Source of the DNA: Filosporella fistucella
Lineage: Eukaryota > Ascomycota > Leotiomycetes > Helotiales
Length of the DNA stretch: 64,000 nucleotides
NCBI GenBank assembly: GCA_030077755.1
Contig: JAQJZZ010000011.1
Location: forward strand, 372,001-436,000
Direction: 5' to 3'
Each line of letters opens with the position of its first letter. The first letter of the stretch is position 1. This document shows positions 32,817 through 45,480 of this stretch, piece by piece. A program made the position numbers and the translations under genes. The notes under the pieces are model-generated. The model was not told where the DNA came from. It saw nothing but the letters and a program-made list of their open reading frames with translations, and ran no database searches.

Positions 32817-34204
32817 TCAAAGCATCATCACTGCCCCTCCAAGCGCAACCATCAAACCTGCGCCGCTTCTCATGATACCCGTTTCTCTAGCCACATTCGC
32901 AGCACCCGCTTTTGAGCTGCTAGAACTAAATGTACTGCTCGCTTTCGCACTCGTGGTCCTCGCCCCTGCTGACCCAGTCACGGATCCGCTCCCGCTACCA
33001 CTCGTACTTGTAACTGGACAGTCGCTTGTACAAGGGATAGCCGTAGTGAATGGAAGACTAGCTATTGAGCTCGCAGACGCAAACACAGGGACTTGAGTCG
33101 GTAATTGAGGATTTGGCTGAGCGCCTGGGCCGGCGGGGTTGAGCACATTGTCAATTACGTGTAAAACACCGTTGGAAAGTAGGACAGAGTCGAGTAGCTG
33201 AGCGCTGTTGATGTAAATATTGTTTCCGGAGTGGTAAACTGTGAGGTTTGAGCCTTGTTCAGTAAGCCAGTGGGAGCCGTTCTTTAGAGCTGTTGAGTAG
33301 ACCACTTGAGAAGGGAGTACGTGGTACTCTAGGACGGAGGTAAGCTCCTCTACGGACATGGAGGAGATGGCTGGGCCGAGAGCTTGGAAAGCTGCGTTAT
33401 TAGGCGCGAAGATGGTGATATTTGGTGTGGAGGTTATGTTTGCGATGGTTGATGAAGCATAGAGAGCGCCTTGGAAGGATGTGAGGTTGTATGCTGTGGT
33501 TGTTTGAGTAATGTTTGTGGGAGGGATAAGTAGTGAGTCGATGACCTGCACGACTCCACCAGTGAACCTGAGATCCTACTGCATATTAGCATTTACTTTG
33601 AACTCCCAACTCAAACAGAAGTAACATACCGACTGTACAAGTGTACTCCTACTTCCTTGACCAGATACGAACACCACCACATCTCCAGCTTGCTTCACAT
33701 TTTGCACTCTTTGTCCTCCTGTAACATTGCTCCAATTGGGACTTGTCAAAAGTGTTGGTATGAATACTGAATCTCCTGGCACCAATTGAGCAGCAATTCT
33801 TGTTCCTTGCAGAATGTGGTACTCGATGACATTGGTGATTGTATCTTTGTCATTGTTCTTGAACGCTTCGTTGAGCTTTGTGTATGGGATCTTGTCGAAA
33901 GCGTCATTATTGGGTGCGAGGATCTGCAGAAGTCAGTTATGTCCAACTTGAAATTGTGAGGGGAATCTACCGTAACACCAGAGTATGATGGCAATTGCAG
34001 GAGGATGTCAGGATATTTCTGCAAGAGTCAGCACTTGTACATATTCAATGACCGGAAACATACCTGTATCAACGAGTAGAACGTGGTCAAATTTTTCTGT
34101 CCAGCCAACAAACTTCCCAGATCCTGAATGGTTCCTGTCTGCGCACTCACAGCACCAACCAATCCCACAGCAGCGCTCAAGAAACTTCTCCATTGAGACC
34201 TCAT
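32817..34204 (-). CDS. Secreted fasciclin (FAS1) repeat protein, probable GPI anchor
   Basis: A 413-residue protein with two FAS1 domains. Model: exon 1 34204-34064, exon 2 34018-33971, exon 3 33923-33630, exon 4 33575-32817, with introns of 45, 47 and 54 nt, all in phase 0. A signal peptide with Ala-rich core (about residues 8-21) is followed by FAS1-1 (ILAPNNDAFDKIP, ITNVIEYHILQG, GGVVQVIDSLL) and FAS1-2 (ITIFAPNNAAFQALGP, LTSVLEYHVLPSQ, NGVLHVIDNVLNP). A Ser/Gly/Ala-rich linker and a C-terminal hydrophobic tail (SGAGLMVALGGAVMML) follow, the usual GPI-attachment layout. Several NxS/T sites are present. FAS1 proteins mediate adhesion and wall contacts in fungi. The introns fall between and inside the domains and restore both FAS1 signatures exactly, so the model is firm. 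Confidence 0.9.
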
Positions 34205-36880
34205 GTCGAAGTATATCTTCAATTCTCAAACAAAATCGGTAACTAACGGAGATTAAACGAGCGTTTTCGACAATGACAAGTAACGACAGGACAGGAAACC
34301 GTTCTCTGGAACCAGGAAAAGTAAAGTCTCCTCTTAGGTAGTATGTCTCTCCTTGATCAATATCCCCAAAACGAAAATACTCAACAACAAATAACCACAA
34401 GTCTCATTCTCAAACCAAAAAATCGATGCAGCGCCTCGGGTCTTCTCCAAATGCATCCTCTATCTGACCCCCATGCCCCATTCCAGGTTGGGCAAGGATC
34501 CGCCCATGGCTTTTTCGTTGCCAATCGTCGGTGCGGGTTACTGCGAAGTGCAGAGGCAAGTACCCAGGTGGAAGCCAGAGAGGAAGGGAGGGGCCAAGGG
34601 TCTGCGGGTGAAAAGTTGGATGAGGAATAGCGGCTCGAATGGTCTGTGTTCCCTTGTGGCGCTGAGATCTGCCGCCCCTGACCATGCAGACTTGATACGA
34701 GCGGGACGGTGGGAGTGAGACAACATACATTTGATTAGATTCTGATAGTAGAATCTTGGTTCAAAATATAAAGTTATATTTGGTAATACTATGGAAAGAG
34801 ACAATTGATTGGTATGTAAAGATACACATGCGCGTGAAAAACACGGAAGTATTGAAACGGGTCAACCCCATCAAATTTTTGACATAAACATCTAAATTCT
34901 AGACTCATTCTCTCCCATTCTTGCAATTGACTCGGTCCCATAAAACATCAAACTATGGTTATGGAACCATTTACTCACTAAAGGCTGGAGTAAGTAAGGC
35001 CGAAGATTCACTCATTCAATCAATCTCAATTAGGCTGACACTATCCCCATACTCTCCTCCCTATACCGAATTGAGATAACTACAACACGGGCATGAGAAA
35101 CATGGGAATCTTTCAATTTCGCAATGATACGGCCCAAATCTTCATTTCCGCTGTCAGTATCAAGACTTCTATCACGGTCGAGTCTCAATAGCTTCTAACC
35201 TAACCCTCTCAAGATTCGGCAGGAACCCGACTATCTCAATCTGCCTTCCCTTTGAATTCACTCACAGTTCCACAACAGTTATCTCGCATATGCGCCGAAA
35301 AACCATCAGAATGGACTCACCAAGTCAAGGCTACCAGCCTTTCAGCATACAAATTTTCAGCTGAACAACGCATCTGCAATCTCAACGGCTTCCCGCATAG
35401 CAGATCCACCCCCATTCCCATTTGTTCCTAACAGAACCCTAATGGAAGACTCGACATCCTCCGAACTAACCATTCTACATCGAGTCTTCGTGCAAATAGC
35501 TTCATTTCTGACAGCAAATACGGACTATCGAATGCATAATGGACACATCGCGCTGTTGTCAACAGTCGGATACGGCACTGTAAAGACAGACGCCTCAAGC
35601 ACATCACATCCCTACCTGGCTCAACAGTCAAGAAGCTTGGTTCTTGTCATTTGGGAGCCCGTACGTTTCTATCTCCAAGTATGCGGTGTTTGCATGCAGT
35701 GCCATGCCCCAACAGAAATATACCTGCCTAGGTACCATGATCTATGCAGGCAGCAGATAAAATCCACTTTCTCCCGAGAGAAAAATAAGAAAACGCTGCT
35801 TTTGCCATGCTCCTTGGTGCATTGAAGCTATTCCCATCAGCCCTTCGTATTTGCCCCTCTTGTGCACATACCTCCCTTCACCTTGCCTCATATCCTGCCA
35901 TCTTAACACTGACTCCTTATCACATCAAATCCTCCTCCATCTCAAAACAAGTTTCCTCTATCTCCCTTTCTCACGAGCACCAACACCCAAACCTCGTAAT
36001 AGCGGACCCTCCATCCCCCTTATCTCCAAAACCCGTAAAACGCACACACACTCAACACACCAAACAAGCATCTTGCGAACCTCCCCTTCCAATCCACTCC
36101 ACTCTCAAAACCAACGCCTCCCGTCCATAATTTCCCTATTCTGTAGATCTATCTCTCTTCCCTGTCCCTAAGCACACTCCAAGTACAAAATAACCCTGAT
36201 TTATACCATGGAAAAACGTACCGCCGTAGCAGTTCACATGGGAAATGGAAGTCGGCACACCACCACCATGCGGCACGGAGTTTTAGTGATACTGCGTTGT
36301 GCAGGTGTGCTGTGCCTTTGAGTCTTGGGAGGTATGATGGAGATCTACGCAGGGTGCGGCAAAGGTTCCATGTGCTGAGCGAGATGTGAGGTCTGTCTGC
36401 AGGGTATAAAGCTGGCGAGCCTGGGTGAAGTGCTGGAGGGTAACATACAGTGGAGTTGGTGGAGTCTACAGGGTAGTATACCCTGTGCGATACTCATCCA
36501 CAGCCTGAGAGCCGGAATTTACGATACCCTCCACCACTTCTCGCCTCTACCCTTCCAACTTTCAGGGCTTCACACCCTGGCTTTCAGGCCCCTTCGCCTG
36601 GAGCACAGCACCACAGCCAGCTTGCAGATCAGCAATATCTACAGGGCTCCTCAATTCCACATCAAGTTTAATTCTTAATTTCTCACAAACCTCCTGAACC
36701 ATTGCGAGCGCTGATAAGGAAACTCTTCACCCAATGATGAGCTATATCAGAGATAAGAAGCTACCTTAAAGATGCCATGATAATTACGGACAAAGTAGGT
36801 AGCCTGTACAGCACACCAAATACATCGTAAAGGCACCCAGCCACATCCACAACCACATCTACAAAAAAAGAAAAGAAAGC

Positions 36881-36940
36881 AAAGATAAAGAAAACAAAGA
36901 TAAAGAAAACAAAGATAAAGAAAAGAAAGATAAAGAAAAC
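36881..36940. repeat. 15-bp minisatellite, four copies
   Basis: The unit AAAGATAAAGAAAAC occurs at 36881-36895, 36896-36910, 36911-36925 (last base G) and 36926-36940. Similar A-rich sequence precedes it. The minus strand reads as a Phe-rich open frame purely because of the repeat. Confidence 0.92.
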
Positions 36941-37713
36941 AAAAATTAAATTAAAATATCGCCATTCCATATCTAGTAAAACAAACCCCTCTCTCCTCAG
37001 GCTCGTCTACATCAAAACGCCCTTCAAAAGCCCAATTTTTCAATACCCTCCTCGCAGCCAGCCACCCAATACCTCTCCAATATCTCCATCACTCGATTCA
37101 CTCCACCGTTTCTCCTCTGTCTCTCGGAAACCACGACCCCAAACCCTCAACCAATGTCTCTGTTTCACGGACAATATCTCACTTTCCAACCACCTAGGTA
37201 ACAAAACAAAAAGTGAGATGAGTCAGTCTCATACGGAAAATAAAGGAATATTACCCGTAGGAGATATTGTATCTATTGAAGAAGGAAGGAGGGGTTTTAG
37301 GCAATAAGGAAAGTTATCTCAGCTCACTTTTCTTTTCTTTTCTTTTCTTTCTACAACATTAGTCCACTTCTTCGCTTTTGACTTCCCTGAGTTGTAGATA
37401 TATAGCACTCTCCCACGAAATATTCATGTCTAATGTTGAGAATTTGGGCTTCGAGTACAAGGTCAGGAATTAGGAAGATGAGGAAATGTAGGGCGTGTGA
37501 ACATCATGTATAATTATATATATATACCCTCTAAAAGCCTGAAGAAAATTCGTATTTATCCTTACAAAAGAAAAGCCCCTTTCCCCAAAATCCCCTTCCG
37601 TCTAATATATACTCCCCGTCCCCTTTCCCCCACCCATCAAATCCACGTATGAACAACCACTTTCTCATTGCATACTCCAAACCAATGCATAAAACCCCTG
37701 CATCATCGAGGGA

Positions 37714-37733
37714 AAGAGAGAGAGAGAGAGAGA
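37714..37733. repeat. GA dinucleotide microsatellite
   Basis: About ten uninterrupted GA units in non-coding DNA. Likely length-polymorphic. Confidence 0.8.
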
Positions 37734-38163
37734 CAAAAGTACCATTGAAACATCTATGTATAAAAAAAAAGACGAATCCCCAAATCAAAACAAGCGGTAA
37801 ACTCCATTCCTTTACCCCACCAAGCAGCCTCAATACCCCAACTTAGGCTCCCAATGCATGCATGCAAAGATCTTCTCACTTCTGCCTCTCCTCAGATGTT
37901 CCCATACAGAAACACTCCGAGAGAAGTGTTTCCAAGAATTAAGTATAATAAAGAGAGAGGACAGAGACAAAGTGTGTAAATGCTCACAATACCCTAGAAC
38001 TATGCTTTCTTTGACCCTTTCAAAAACGTGACTTCCTCATGCCTCTTTTTTTTTTTGCTTTGCTCGAGTCAAAGGTCGGCGCATCCCTCAAATTAACAAT
38101 TACCCCCCCGGGTCCCATATCGCCGACACATATACAACTCTTCTGCGTGATTTCTTTACCACT

Positions 38164-41025
38164 CTACCACGAGAATGTCATCAACGCGGGGTTCAGGGCC
38201 AGGGGTAATAGGAGATGACTGGCTGTAACTGTGGCCATTGGGAGGATGGCGACGAAATCCTGAATGCGCCAGTCGTATGGGACGAATGGTGCAACGGAGA
38301 GGATGACCATGCCGGCTATGCCGATAATTGAGAACATCATCGAGAACTTGAATTTCTTGAGAACCTTTGGCACTTCGATGAAGAAGTTAGAGAATTCGGC
38401 TTCTTTGGAAGTCGCACCCCAAGTCATGTCAATTTCAAACATGTGTGCCAACAGAGCTTGGGAAACGTGAAGAGAGAGACCACCGAGGAAGATGGCGAAC
38501 ATGATGGTCCATTTGAAGTTCTCCCAGAGTGCGTAGAGGAGAGATCTTTCACCGATTCTGTAGCGCATGACTGCGAGAGCGATGTTACCGAGACCATTGA
38601 AGACGATGATGATGGAGAACCAAACTTTCCAGGAATCAACGTAGTATTTATCCAAGTAACCGTTGAACCATCCAATGGCGAAGTAATTGGCAGTTGTCAT
38701 AATCCAGGCAGCACCGATAGCGTAGTAAGTTCCGATATATGAGATAATGGTAACCTTGGAGGTGAAACGAATGTTGGAGAACAAGAATGATCGGAAGAGA
38801 GGAGTGAATGGCCCCTTGTAGATCCACTTGCGGATTGGGTAGAAGAGAAGTTCGTTACAACCATAGGCATATTTCTCCCAACGTGCCAACTCATCGTAGA
38901 CGGTAAGAGACACACCCTCCTTAAATCCTTCACCAGCCCATGCAGCGAGACGGATAGTATAACCATTGACTTGGAGACGGAGAGACATATCGAAATCTTC
39001 AGACACGTGAGATTCGGACCAGAACTTTTCATAATTGTCCTCGTCAACGTATGAGACTTGTTGAATGGCAGACCAGCGGAGAATGGCGTTGTGACCAACG
39101 AAAGGAGCGACATCACCGTTGGAGACGGTATATCTAATGGCAGTGTAAATCAAGTTGGTGAAGAAAGTAATACCGTTCTCAAAGTAAGTGTTGACAACTT
39201 GCATGACACCGGAAGAAAATTGCATAATTCCGACTTCAGGAGATTGTTCCATTTCAGAGCAGGCATCGAGAAGGCAATCAGCGGGGACACGGGTATCGGA
39301 ATCGACTGAGTGTGTTAGCTTTGAAAATCAATTAAGGCACGAATCATACTCAGCAGGATGTAGTCTCCAACACGGATGTTGCCATCAGCCCAAGCACGTC
39401 CATTATCCTCGAGAGCTTCCTTGAGGCATCGTTCGTAAGCTTGAGCCTCATCAGCTTGAGTCCAGTCGACAGGTCGTTGAATTAGAGCCAGTTTCTCTTC
39501 AACCATGCAAGAAATGTGCAAGCCGAAGTTCATGTTGGAAGCCTAGAAGGGAAATATCGTCAGCATTCAGCTCACAACTTCAGCCCTCGCTGACGGCCAA
39601 GGAATGTATCGCGATTATTCACGATTCGCGTAACATAAAACCCGATTGGGTATGGAAAGCTTACTTTCTTGACTATTCAATTGTCAGTTGATGTTCATAG
39701 AATTCGTACGACGGACTTACATTTTCCCTTTCTGATGAAATTATCACCATGCTTAGGTCTTGCAGTCCATCCAATGCTGTGATCAGCATAAAACTCGATT
39801 CTTGCGCGTCTCTCCTCCTCGTCGATAATTTGAAGACCATCATCGTTGATGAACATGTTAGCAGATCCACCTTGAAGTTCATAGGTCGAAATAGCCTGTT
39901 TGATGGACTTGACAGTAGGGGCAATAACGGAGCTCAAACCCTCCTTGTACACAGGGCACTGAATGGTGATGTGAGGTAAAACACTATTTTGAAGCCTTGG
40001 AGGAGCGCGGGCAGAGTAGAACTTGGAGTTCTCGGTCATCTGCTTGACTGGACCGAAAATCTGCGCCAAGCAACCGATAATGACTTGGGCGAAGAAGAGG
40101 GTGAAGAAAATCTGTACAGGTGTCAAGGCAAGAAGGGCGAGACGCGTATAGCTTCCGTCAACCTCTGTTTCGATGGCGAGTTGTCGAGCACCGGCTCCAA
40201 GGGTCGTCATGATCAGCATGATCGTGAGGGAAACCAAAACGGTGTTTTGCAGATGCAGCCCACGCTTCTCTGGGATTATTTCTCCACTCTCCTCGTCGAT
40301 TTCATAGACGCCAACATTTGCGTCCTTCTTTTCTCCATCATCATCATTTTCGCCAGTCTTCCATACCAGCTCCATCAATTCTGATTCGATTGCCTTGGCA
40401 CGTTGAACCAAGTGCAATGCCTCGTCGTCCCATACCACCAACAAAGCTTCTGATGCAACAAAGGCAGCAAATTGATGTTTCCTCGCCCGAGGAAGATCCT
40501 CAATCGTTGGTAGAATCTGAATACGAAGACCATTAAGTAAGGGTACGTCTACTGCATCAGGAGACCATTGAAGGAATGTCTTGATAACCCTGGAGTTGAC
40601 AGTCATAGCACACTACACATGTTAGCCAAATCTGATTTCATTTCCGTCACACTCACCTGAACATTAAGTGCTGCACATGCAGCTGCGAAAGGAGAACTGC
40701 CCAGTTGTGGCGGGCAAGCCATGTATGTGTTTCTCGACTTCCGGAGGAGAACACCCTCAATCTCTCCGCTTCCATCGCTGACCCAAAGATGTGAACATTG
40801 CTGTTGGTATAGGTAGTTCACCATCACTTCATGCTTGATATCGTCTAGGAACGTCGAGCTCTGTGTTGATCTATTTGAAATGGAATTTCTAGAAGATCCA
40901 AATCTCGATTGTGGTGGTTGAAGTTCCATATTGTAACTATGATGTGGAGAAGTTTGAGCTGGCTTCTCTGTCATTGCGGCTGGAGGCTCAGGCTTCTTCG
41001 CCTTGAAATAACTTCCTAAACCCAT
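38164..41025 (-). CDS. GT2 family glycosyltransferase (ZtGT2-like), with 8-nt microexon
   Basis: An 867-residue multi-pass processive GT2 enzyme, the type needed in Zymoseptoria (ZtGT2) for hyphal growth on solid surfaces; its polysaccharide product is unknown. Model: exons 41025-40657, 40612-39721, 39672-39665 (8 nt), 39542-39350 and 39305-38164, introns 44, 48, 122 and 44 nt, all phases consistent. Exon 3 supplies only part of FKK in GKFKKASNMNFG. After a polar N-terminus there are two helices (about 245-310), then the catalytic domain: CPVYKEG, NDDG (379-382), DSD (489-491), FVGHNAILRW, SEDFD (589-593), and RWEKYAYG (629-636) in place of QxxRW. Several helices then close the pore. The chain resembles chitin and cellulose synthases in plan but lacks the chitin-synthase signatures. 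Plasma membrane. Confidence 0.88.
39665..39672 (-). other. 8-nt microexon of the GT2 gene
   Basis: Minus-strand TCAAGAAA, flanked by gaatag on the 5' side and gtaagc on the 3' side. With one base from exon 2 it encodes Phe-Lys-Lys. It is needed to keep the frame between GGDNFIRKGK-side exon 2 and ASNMNFG in exon 4. Confidence 0.8.
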
Positions 41026-44000
41026 GGCGAAGATGTTCTTGCTTAATCGATTTGGGGGTTAGTCGACGAGACAGCAAGAGTCTCGTTTGTCCCAAGGTCG
41101 GACGAAAAATTGAAAATTCGAAAAGTTACTATGAGCGAATGTCGGGGTGGTGTATTAAGAGCAGTTCATGTAAACTGCTTCGGCCGTGACTATTCGATTC
41201 AGTAAGTTTTCGAGAGGTATGACTGAATGTGCGTACAATGGATTGTCGAATGGATATACCTCCACAACAGTCAGGCCGGTCGTACAGTGTCTTTACCTGC
41301 GGACACTTTGGAATTGAACGATAGTTGGACAACGAGTGTGAAGGGTGTGCGACGACCCAGGATGTATATTGACGGAGTAAACGAACGAAGAGTCGAAAGA
41401 GAAGGATGTGAGGCAAGCTGGGAAGTCTGGCCTGCTGTCAAACGACTGATGGGGGAAAGCGCATAGTAAGAGCTTGCTGGTTGTTGGGTTTCTTGGATGC
41501 CAAGCTCGGGCTTGACCAGGTGGAAGTGAGTGGCCCTGGGTAGTGGATTTTGATACACTTGCAGTGACCTTGCAGAGAGCTTGAGCGGATGGCGAAAGGG
41601 TGTGTTGAATTGGCTTGACCGTGAAAGGAAACCAGGCGCCAGAGGCTTTCTGATAGTGTCGAAGTAGTAAAACCGCTCTTCACTAGCCACGCGGGTGAGA
41701 TATGAGATATGGGCTGGCTCGAGGCTGGAACTTGGATTGGAGAGACGGACAGCCGCAGGGATAAGACTGAGCCCTTGCTGGGTAAAGTGGGTAGGTACTA
41801 GGTAGAGACGGTAGGGTCAGGGGAGGGTAGTCCGAGCGCGATGGGGGCAGCCGAGAACCCTGTGCCGATGATATGGGGGGTGATGTATGAGCAGGGCAGA
41901 TTGGAAGGTGTTGAAGATGCGGTGATGACTGTGGCGAGGAGGTACGGGGGCTTTGGCTTTGACTCTCTCTGGGCTGTGAGTTGAGTTGTGAGCAACGAGG
42001 ATCTGGTAGAAAACAAAGGTTCGAGACTGACCTGATACGCTTGCTATGACACGGAGAACAGCTGACACGACGGTGTGAGTACGTGAATGATTAGCAGCAG
42101 TTACGATTAGTGCATGTTCTGTATACCAGAAATAGGATATTCTGCGAAGCTCCGTACCGCTCTGCTTGATGTTTTGATTGTCATGTACCGTACGGTGATT
42201 GCCCGGTCCTTGACCTGTGTGCGGTGTAACAGCCAACGAAGTTTCTTTCCTAGGTCTGTATGTGAAGAGTTCAGCAACTACGGTAGCATGGAACCTTGAC
42301 CGTTCTTCTCGTGTTCAGTGCCTGCGATAGTACTGGTGTACAGGCAATAGCCACTGTCCGCACTTACAGCTACAGTGGAATTCCACAAATACATCCACTG
42401 AATCTAATGGTTCAGGCCCACTGGAACGCCCTAATACTGACAGACACAGATGAGAAGTGAGGTTTGACAACAATCGAGTCAATAAGCCGAGATAGAAAGG
42501 TCTACGATGACCCAGTTCCGAGAAATAAATTGATGGAAGCGAGGGACTTCCAGAATCTCGTGTTCATCCTTCCTTTTCAGGGGTAGATGCCAAGACGCGC
42601 CTTGAGCCTGTTTTAGCGCCAAAAGTGTTAGCGTGCTAATTTCATCTCTCGTCTGTTACCGCTTGGTAAGTGAAACTAAGCTTAATAGGGTAGGTGTAGC
42701 TCATAAGGTCATAAAGCAGCAAATACCTTACGGAGGTACACTCACATCGATGGCAGCGTGCAAATCAAATCACATCAATTCAAAATGTCTCATTTCCTGG
42801 CAGACTGGCAGACTGGGCACCGAGCACACAGGGGGGGTTAATGGGGCAATGGACATGGCAGATGGTCATCGACTCCGTAGATAAGGTTCTGAGGTGAGTT
42901 GCAGTCAGCCGGCCTGATCCTCTTGCCTTTACCTCTGCCTCTGCCTCTGCCTCTTTGCCTCTGCCACCCTTCGGAGCCTTTCTCGCCCTCCACCCTGTAT
43001 GTCTTGCCCAGTCTTTTACCCCTTGCGGGAGGGAACAAATCGAGCTTCTTCATTGAGACTTCCTCTTATCTGCATCCTTGAAAAAAAAACCACCACTTGA
43101 CTTTCTTTCCCTCCGTGAAGATGATCGATTTATTTTTGTCTCAAGGAGAAATGTGAAGACATGAAATTCTACGCTTTGCACTTCAAACCTGCGGTTACCG
43201 TCCCAGAATGACCTTCTCTACCATTGATGATTTAACCGCAAAACCCGACTGATAGACCGACCGAACGTTAATCTCCAAATCTTGGGCCCGAACTCATCGC
43301 AAATCTCGATCATAGATTTGCAAGCGTAGATTTCAGCTGTGAACCGGAAAGCCGGCGATTGCGAGCAAGAAAAAAAGAGGGGTAGATACGATCGTCCAGA
43401 GTGGAGGCTCAAGTCAAAATGTGGAAATGAGTATGAGACCGTGCTGCCGTACAGGATTATATCGTCGATAAAAGCAAGATTTATCGGCAAGGCATATTCC
43501 TGGATTCTTTACAAAATGAAATGCTAGGTATCAAAGAGTGATGAGGATTTCTCCTGGGTACTTTCCAGTAGCTTCAATTTGTACCGCAATAAGGAGTTTT
43601 AACAAGTTTATCCAGTGCAGCTAGATGAGTTCGTGAATTTAATCTGAGGTTGATATTGACCAATCGATTGTGGAGCTGAAATGTTAAGGTTAAATTTGCG
43701 ACCGATGCCAATGATCCTCATCCCCTGAGCGGATGCGATTGTACCGGAAGATCTCCAAATCATTAATTTGCTGTGAGACATATATCATCATTATCGGATC
43801 CAGCCTTATTTGCATCTCGACCTCATCATTAATACACTGATCTCGGTCTCTCATATTGCATCAAAATATCACTTAGAAAAATGTTAAAAATTTCCCATTC
43901 TTCGCCGTTTCTTCCCCTGGCGATCCCGACAGCCACCAAAAACAGTGTGGGATTAACTACGTCAATTCCGAAGCACACTCATCGCTGTTTTTATCCCAAC

Positions 44001-44820
44001 GGCAGAACAATCGGACACACCTCGGTACAGTACGTGAGTTGCGCGATACCTGTCTGCAGGATACAATACGAACACTACTTGGGATTCTGCACTACCTATT
44101 CATCTTGCATCATTTTTGCCTCTGCTAGGTAGTCAAAATGTGCTCAACATGAGCTGAACAATACATAAGTGGCATAAGTAGCGGACCACATGACGGTATT
44201 GTACCGATGTGCAGTACAAGGCGATAGTTTGTACTCGTCCTCTCGCCGCTGCAAACACCCATACCCTCCTCACTTACTATCACCATTACTATCACTATAT
44301 CAAAACCATTCCCAAACCCAAAAAATCTTCAACCTCTCAATTCAGCCCTAATCTTCCCAATCTATCCCCACTCCACGCAGCGCAACCCAACTTATCACCC
44401 TCCAATCCCAAAACAAGCTACCACTGCAGAAACACTTATCCGAATCCGTTCTCTAGTTCCCCCTAAGGTCGCAGTAGAGGGATGGATCTAGAGAATTGCA
44501 TTCCCAATTTCTGCACTAAAGAATCTAATTTATATACTAAGAAAAAACCCGATACGCCGGATAATTTTAGTGTGTAGATAGTGCGACGCATATCTTTTCC
44601 ACTTTTATGAATTAGTTCTCGTACCAAGTTGAGCATTGAGAACCAAAAATAATCATCGAGATCTCGAGTTTGCTATCCTCGTCCGTCCAGAATGCCCCTT
44701 TCTAGGTTTCCAGACCGGTTTCTGACTGGGGCAGAGATATCGGGTCGGGTGATAGATAGGGTGTGCTTGAGCCTTACGTATCTGCATCTTTAGTATGCTT
44801 TGCTATTGATTTCAAGGTGG
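41026..44820. other. 3.8 kb gene-poor interval upstream of the GT2 gene
   Basis: No convincing gene. It includes the GT2 promoter and possibly a long leader, and a CTCTGC-type hexamer run near 42931-42965. Short frames on both strands overlap each other without family motifs. The size fits a large regulatory region of a growth-related gene, but that is speculation. Confidence 0.45.
42931..42965. repeat. CTCTGC hexamer microsatellite
   Basis: About five imperfect units of CTCTGC/CCTCTG (acctctgcctctgcctctgc...). Non-coding; antisense frame across it is Gly/Arg-rich by composition. Confidence 0.7.
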
Positions 44821-45480
44821 TTAGAACAAGATATTTTGCGGGTCTTTGAGCTCGATGTTTTTACTTTCTTCTGGGTGCATGTTCTCTGCAACCTCAGTTT
44901 TGATTGCAGAAGTTGGATACTTGCGTATTCGACATGAATTTGCCACTTGAAAATAGTCTGCATACCATTTTTTGCATTTCCACATCCAACAGGAACATTT
45001 CCCCCCCTTTCCCATCTCTATCATTTCAACATCCCTAAGCTCGGCCAAAATCTCTCCACCTACCTCACTCCAACGAAATACCCACCCCTTAGTCCCTAAA
45101 CCAAGCTCCAAAGAACCACGGATCCGGATCTATTCACCCTTAAGTCCATACTATCGAGACTATCAACCCGAGTTTTCATCTCCAGTTACCTGTGCTAAAC
45201 TATCTGAAATCTCACGTTCCGAGTACCAATCTTCAAAGTGGATCTTGGAATCTTTGGAGGTAAGCTGAATACTAAACTAGATCCTTACTATCTTTGTAGG
45301 TACGTACCAAGATATCGGAATTCTCCAGTAGATACCGCATCGGGGTTTGAAGATATCGGTATTTGAATCAGAAGTGAAGAATTCGATATACCAATCCACT
45401 TGAGCCACTATAGACGAACGGCTTTCCCAAATCTCTGCAACGTTATTCGGCCGCTGGGTTGAAACTATTGGGATAGATCT
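44821..45480 (-). CDS. Possible small multi-exon gene or relic, product unknown
   Basis: Three minus-strand stretches read as one protein with plausible splices. About 45450-45315 gives NNVAEIWESRSSIVAQVDWY followed by an aromatic stretch to YWRIPIS. About 45270-45200 gives KIHFEDWYSEREISDSLAQ with donor gtaact. After a ttggag acceptor, 45113 down to the stop at 44821 gives a 96-residue segment including WVFRWSEVGGEILAEL and AENMHPEESKNIELKDPQ. The last junction is phase 0. The first would need a very short intron (36-39 nt), and I found no start codon: upstream sequence is coding-like but interrupted by an in-frame TAA near 45502. It may be a decayed gene. No family is recognised. Coordinates are approximate at the 5' end. 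Confidence 0.3.

Larger units (their letters stand above)
34205..38163. other. 4 kb gene-poor interval with simple repeats
   Basis: No convincing gene. Contents are the FAS1 promoter (from 34205), C/A-rich low-complexity sequence at 35800-36180, a 15-bp minisatellite at 36881-36940, a TTTTC-rich stretch near 37327-37352, a GA microsatellite near 37714-37733, and the 3' flank of the GT2 gene. Frames over these are composition artefacts. Confidence 0.5.

Noticed and set aside
36761..36970. Minus-strand 69-codon Phe/Ile-rich open frame
   Set aside because: It is the translation of the 15-bp A-rich minisatellite and its flanks, with no start context and no motif.
38164..41025. Calling the GT2 gene a chitin synthase
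   Set aside because: The general GT2 plan is shared, but the chitin-synthase QxxRW and EDRxL motifs are replaced by RWEKYAYG and SEDFD, and the N- and C-terminal regions match the ZtGT2 type.
41271..41690. Minus-strand 139-codon frame upstream of the GT2 start
   Set aside because: Composition is unremarkable and there is no motif. More likely promoter or leader of the GT2 gene, which is on the same strand.
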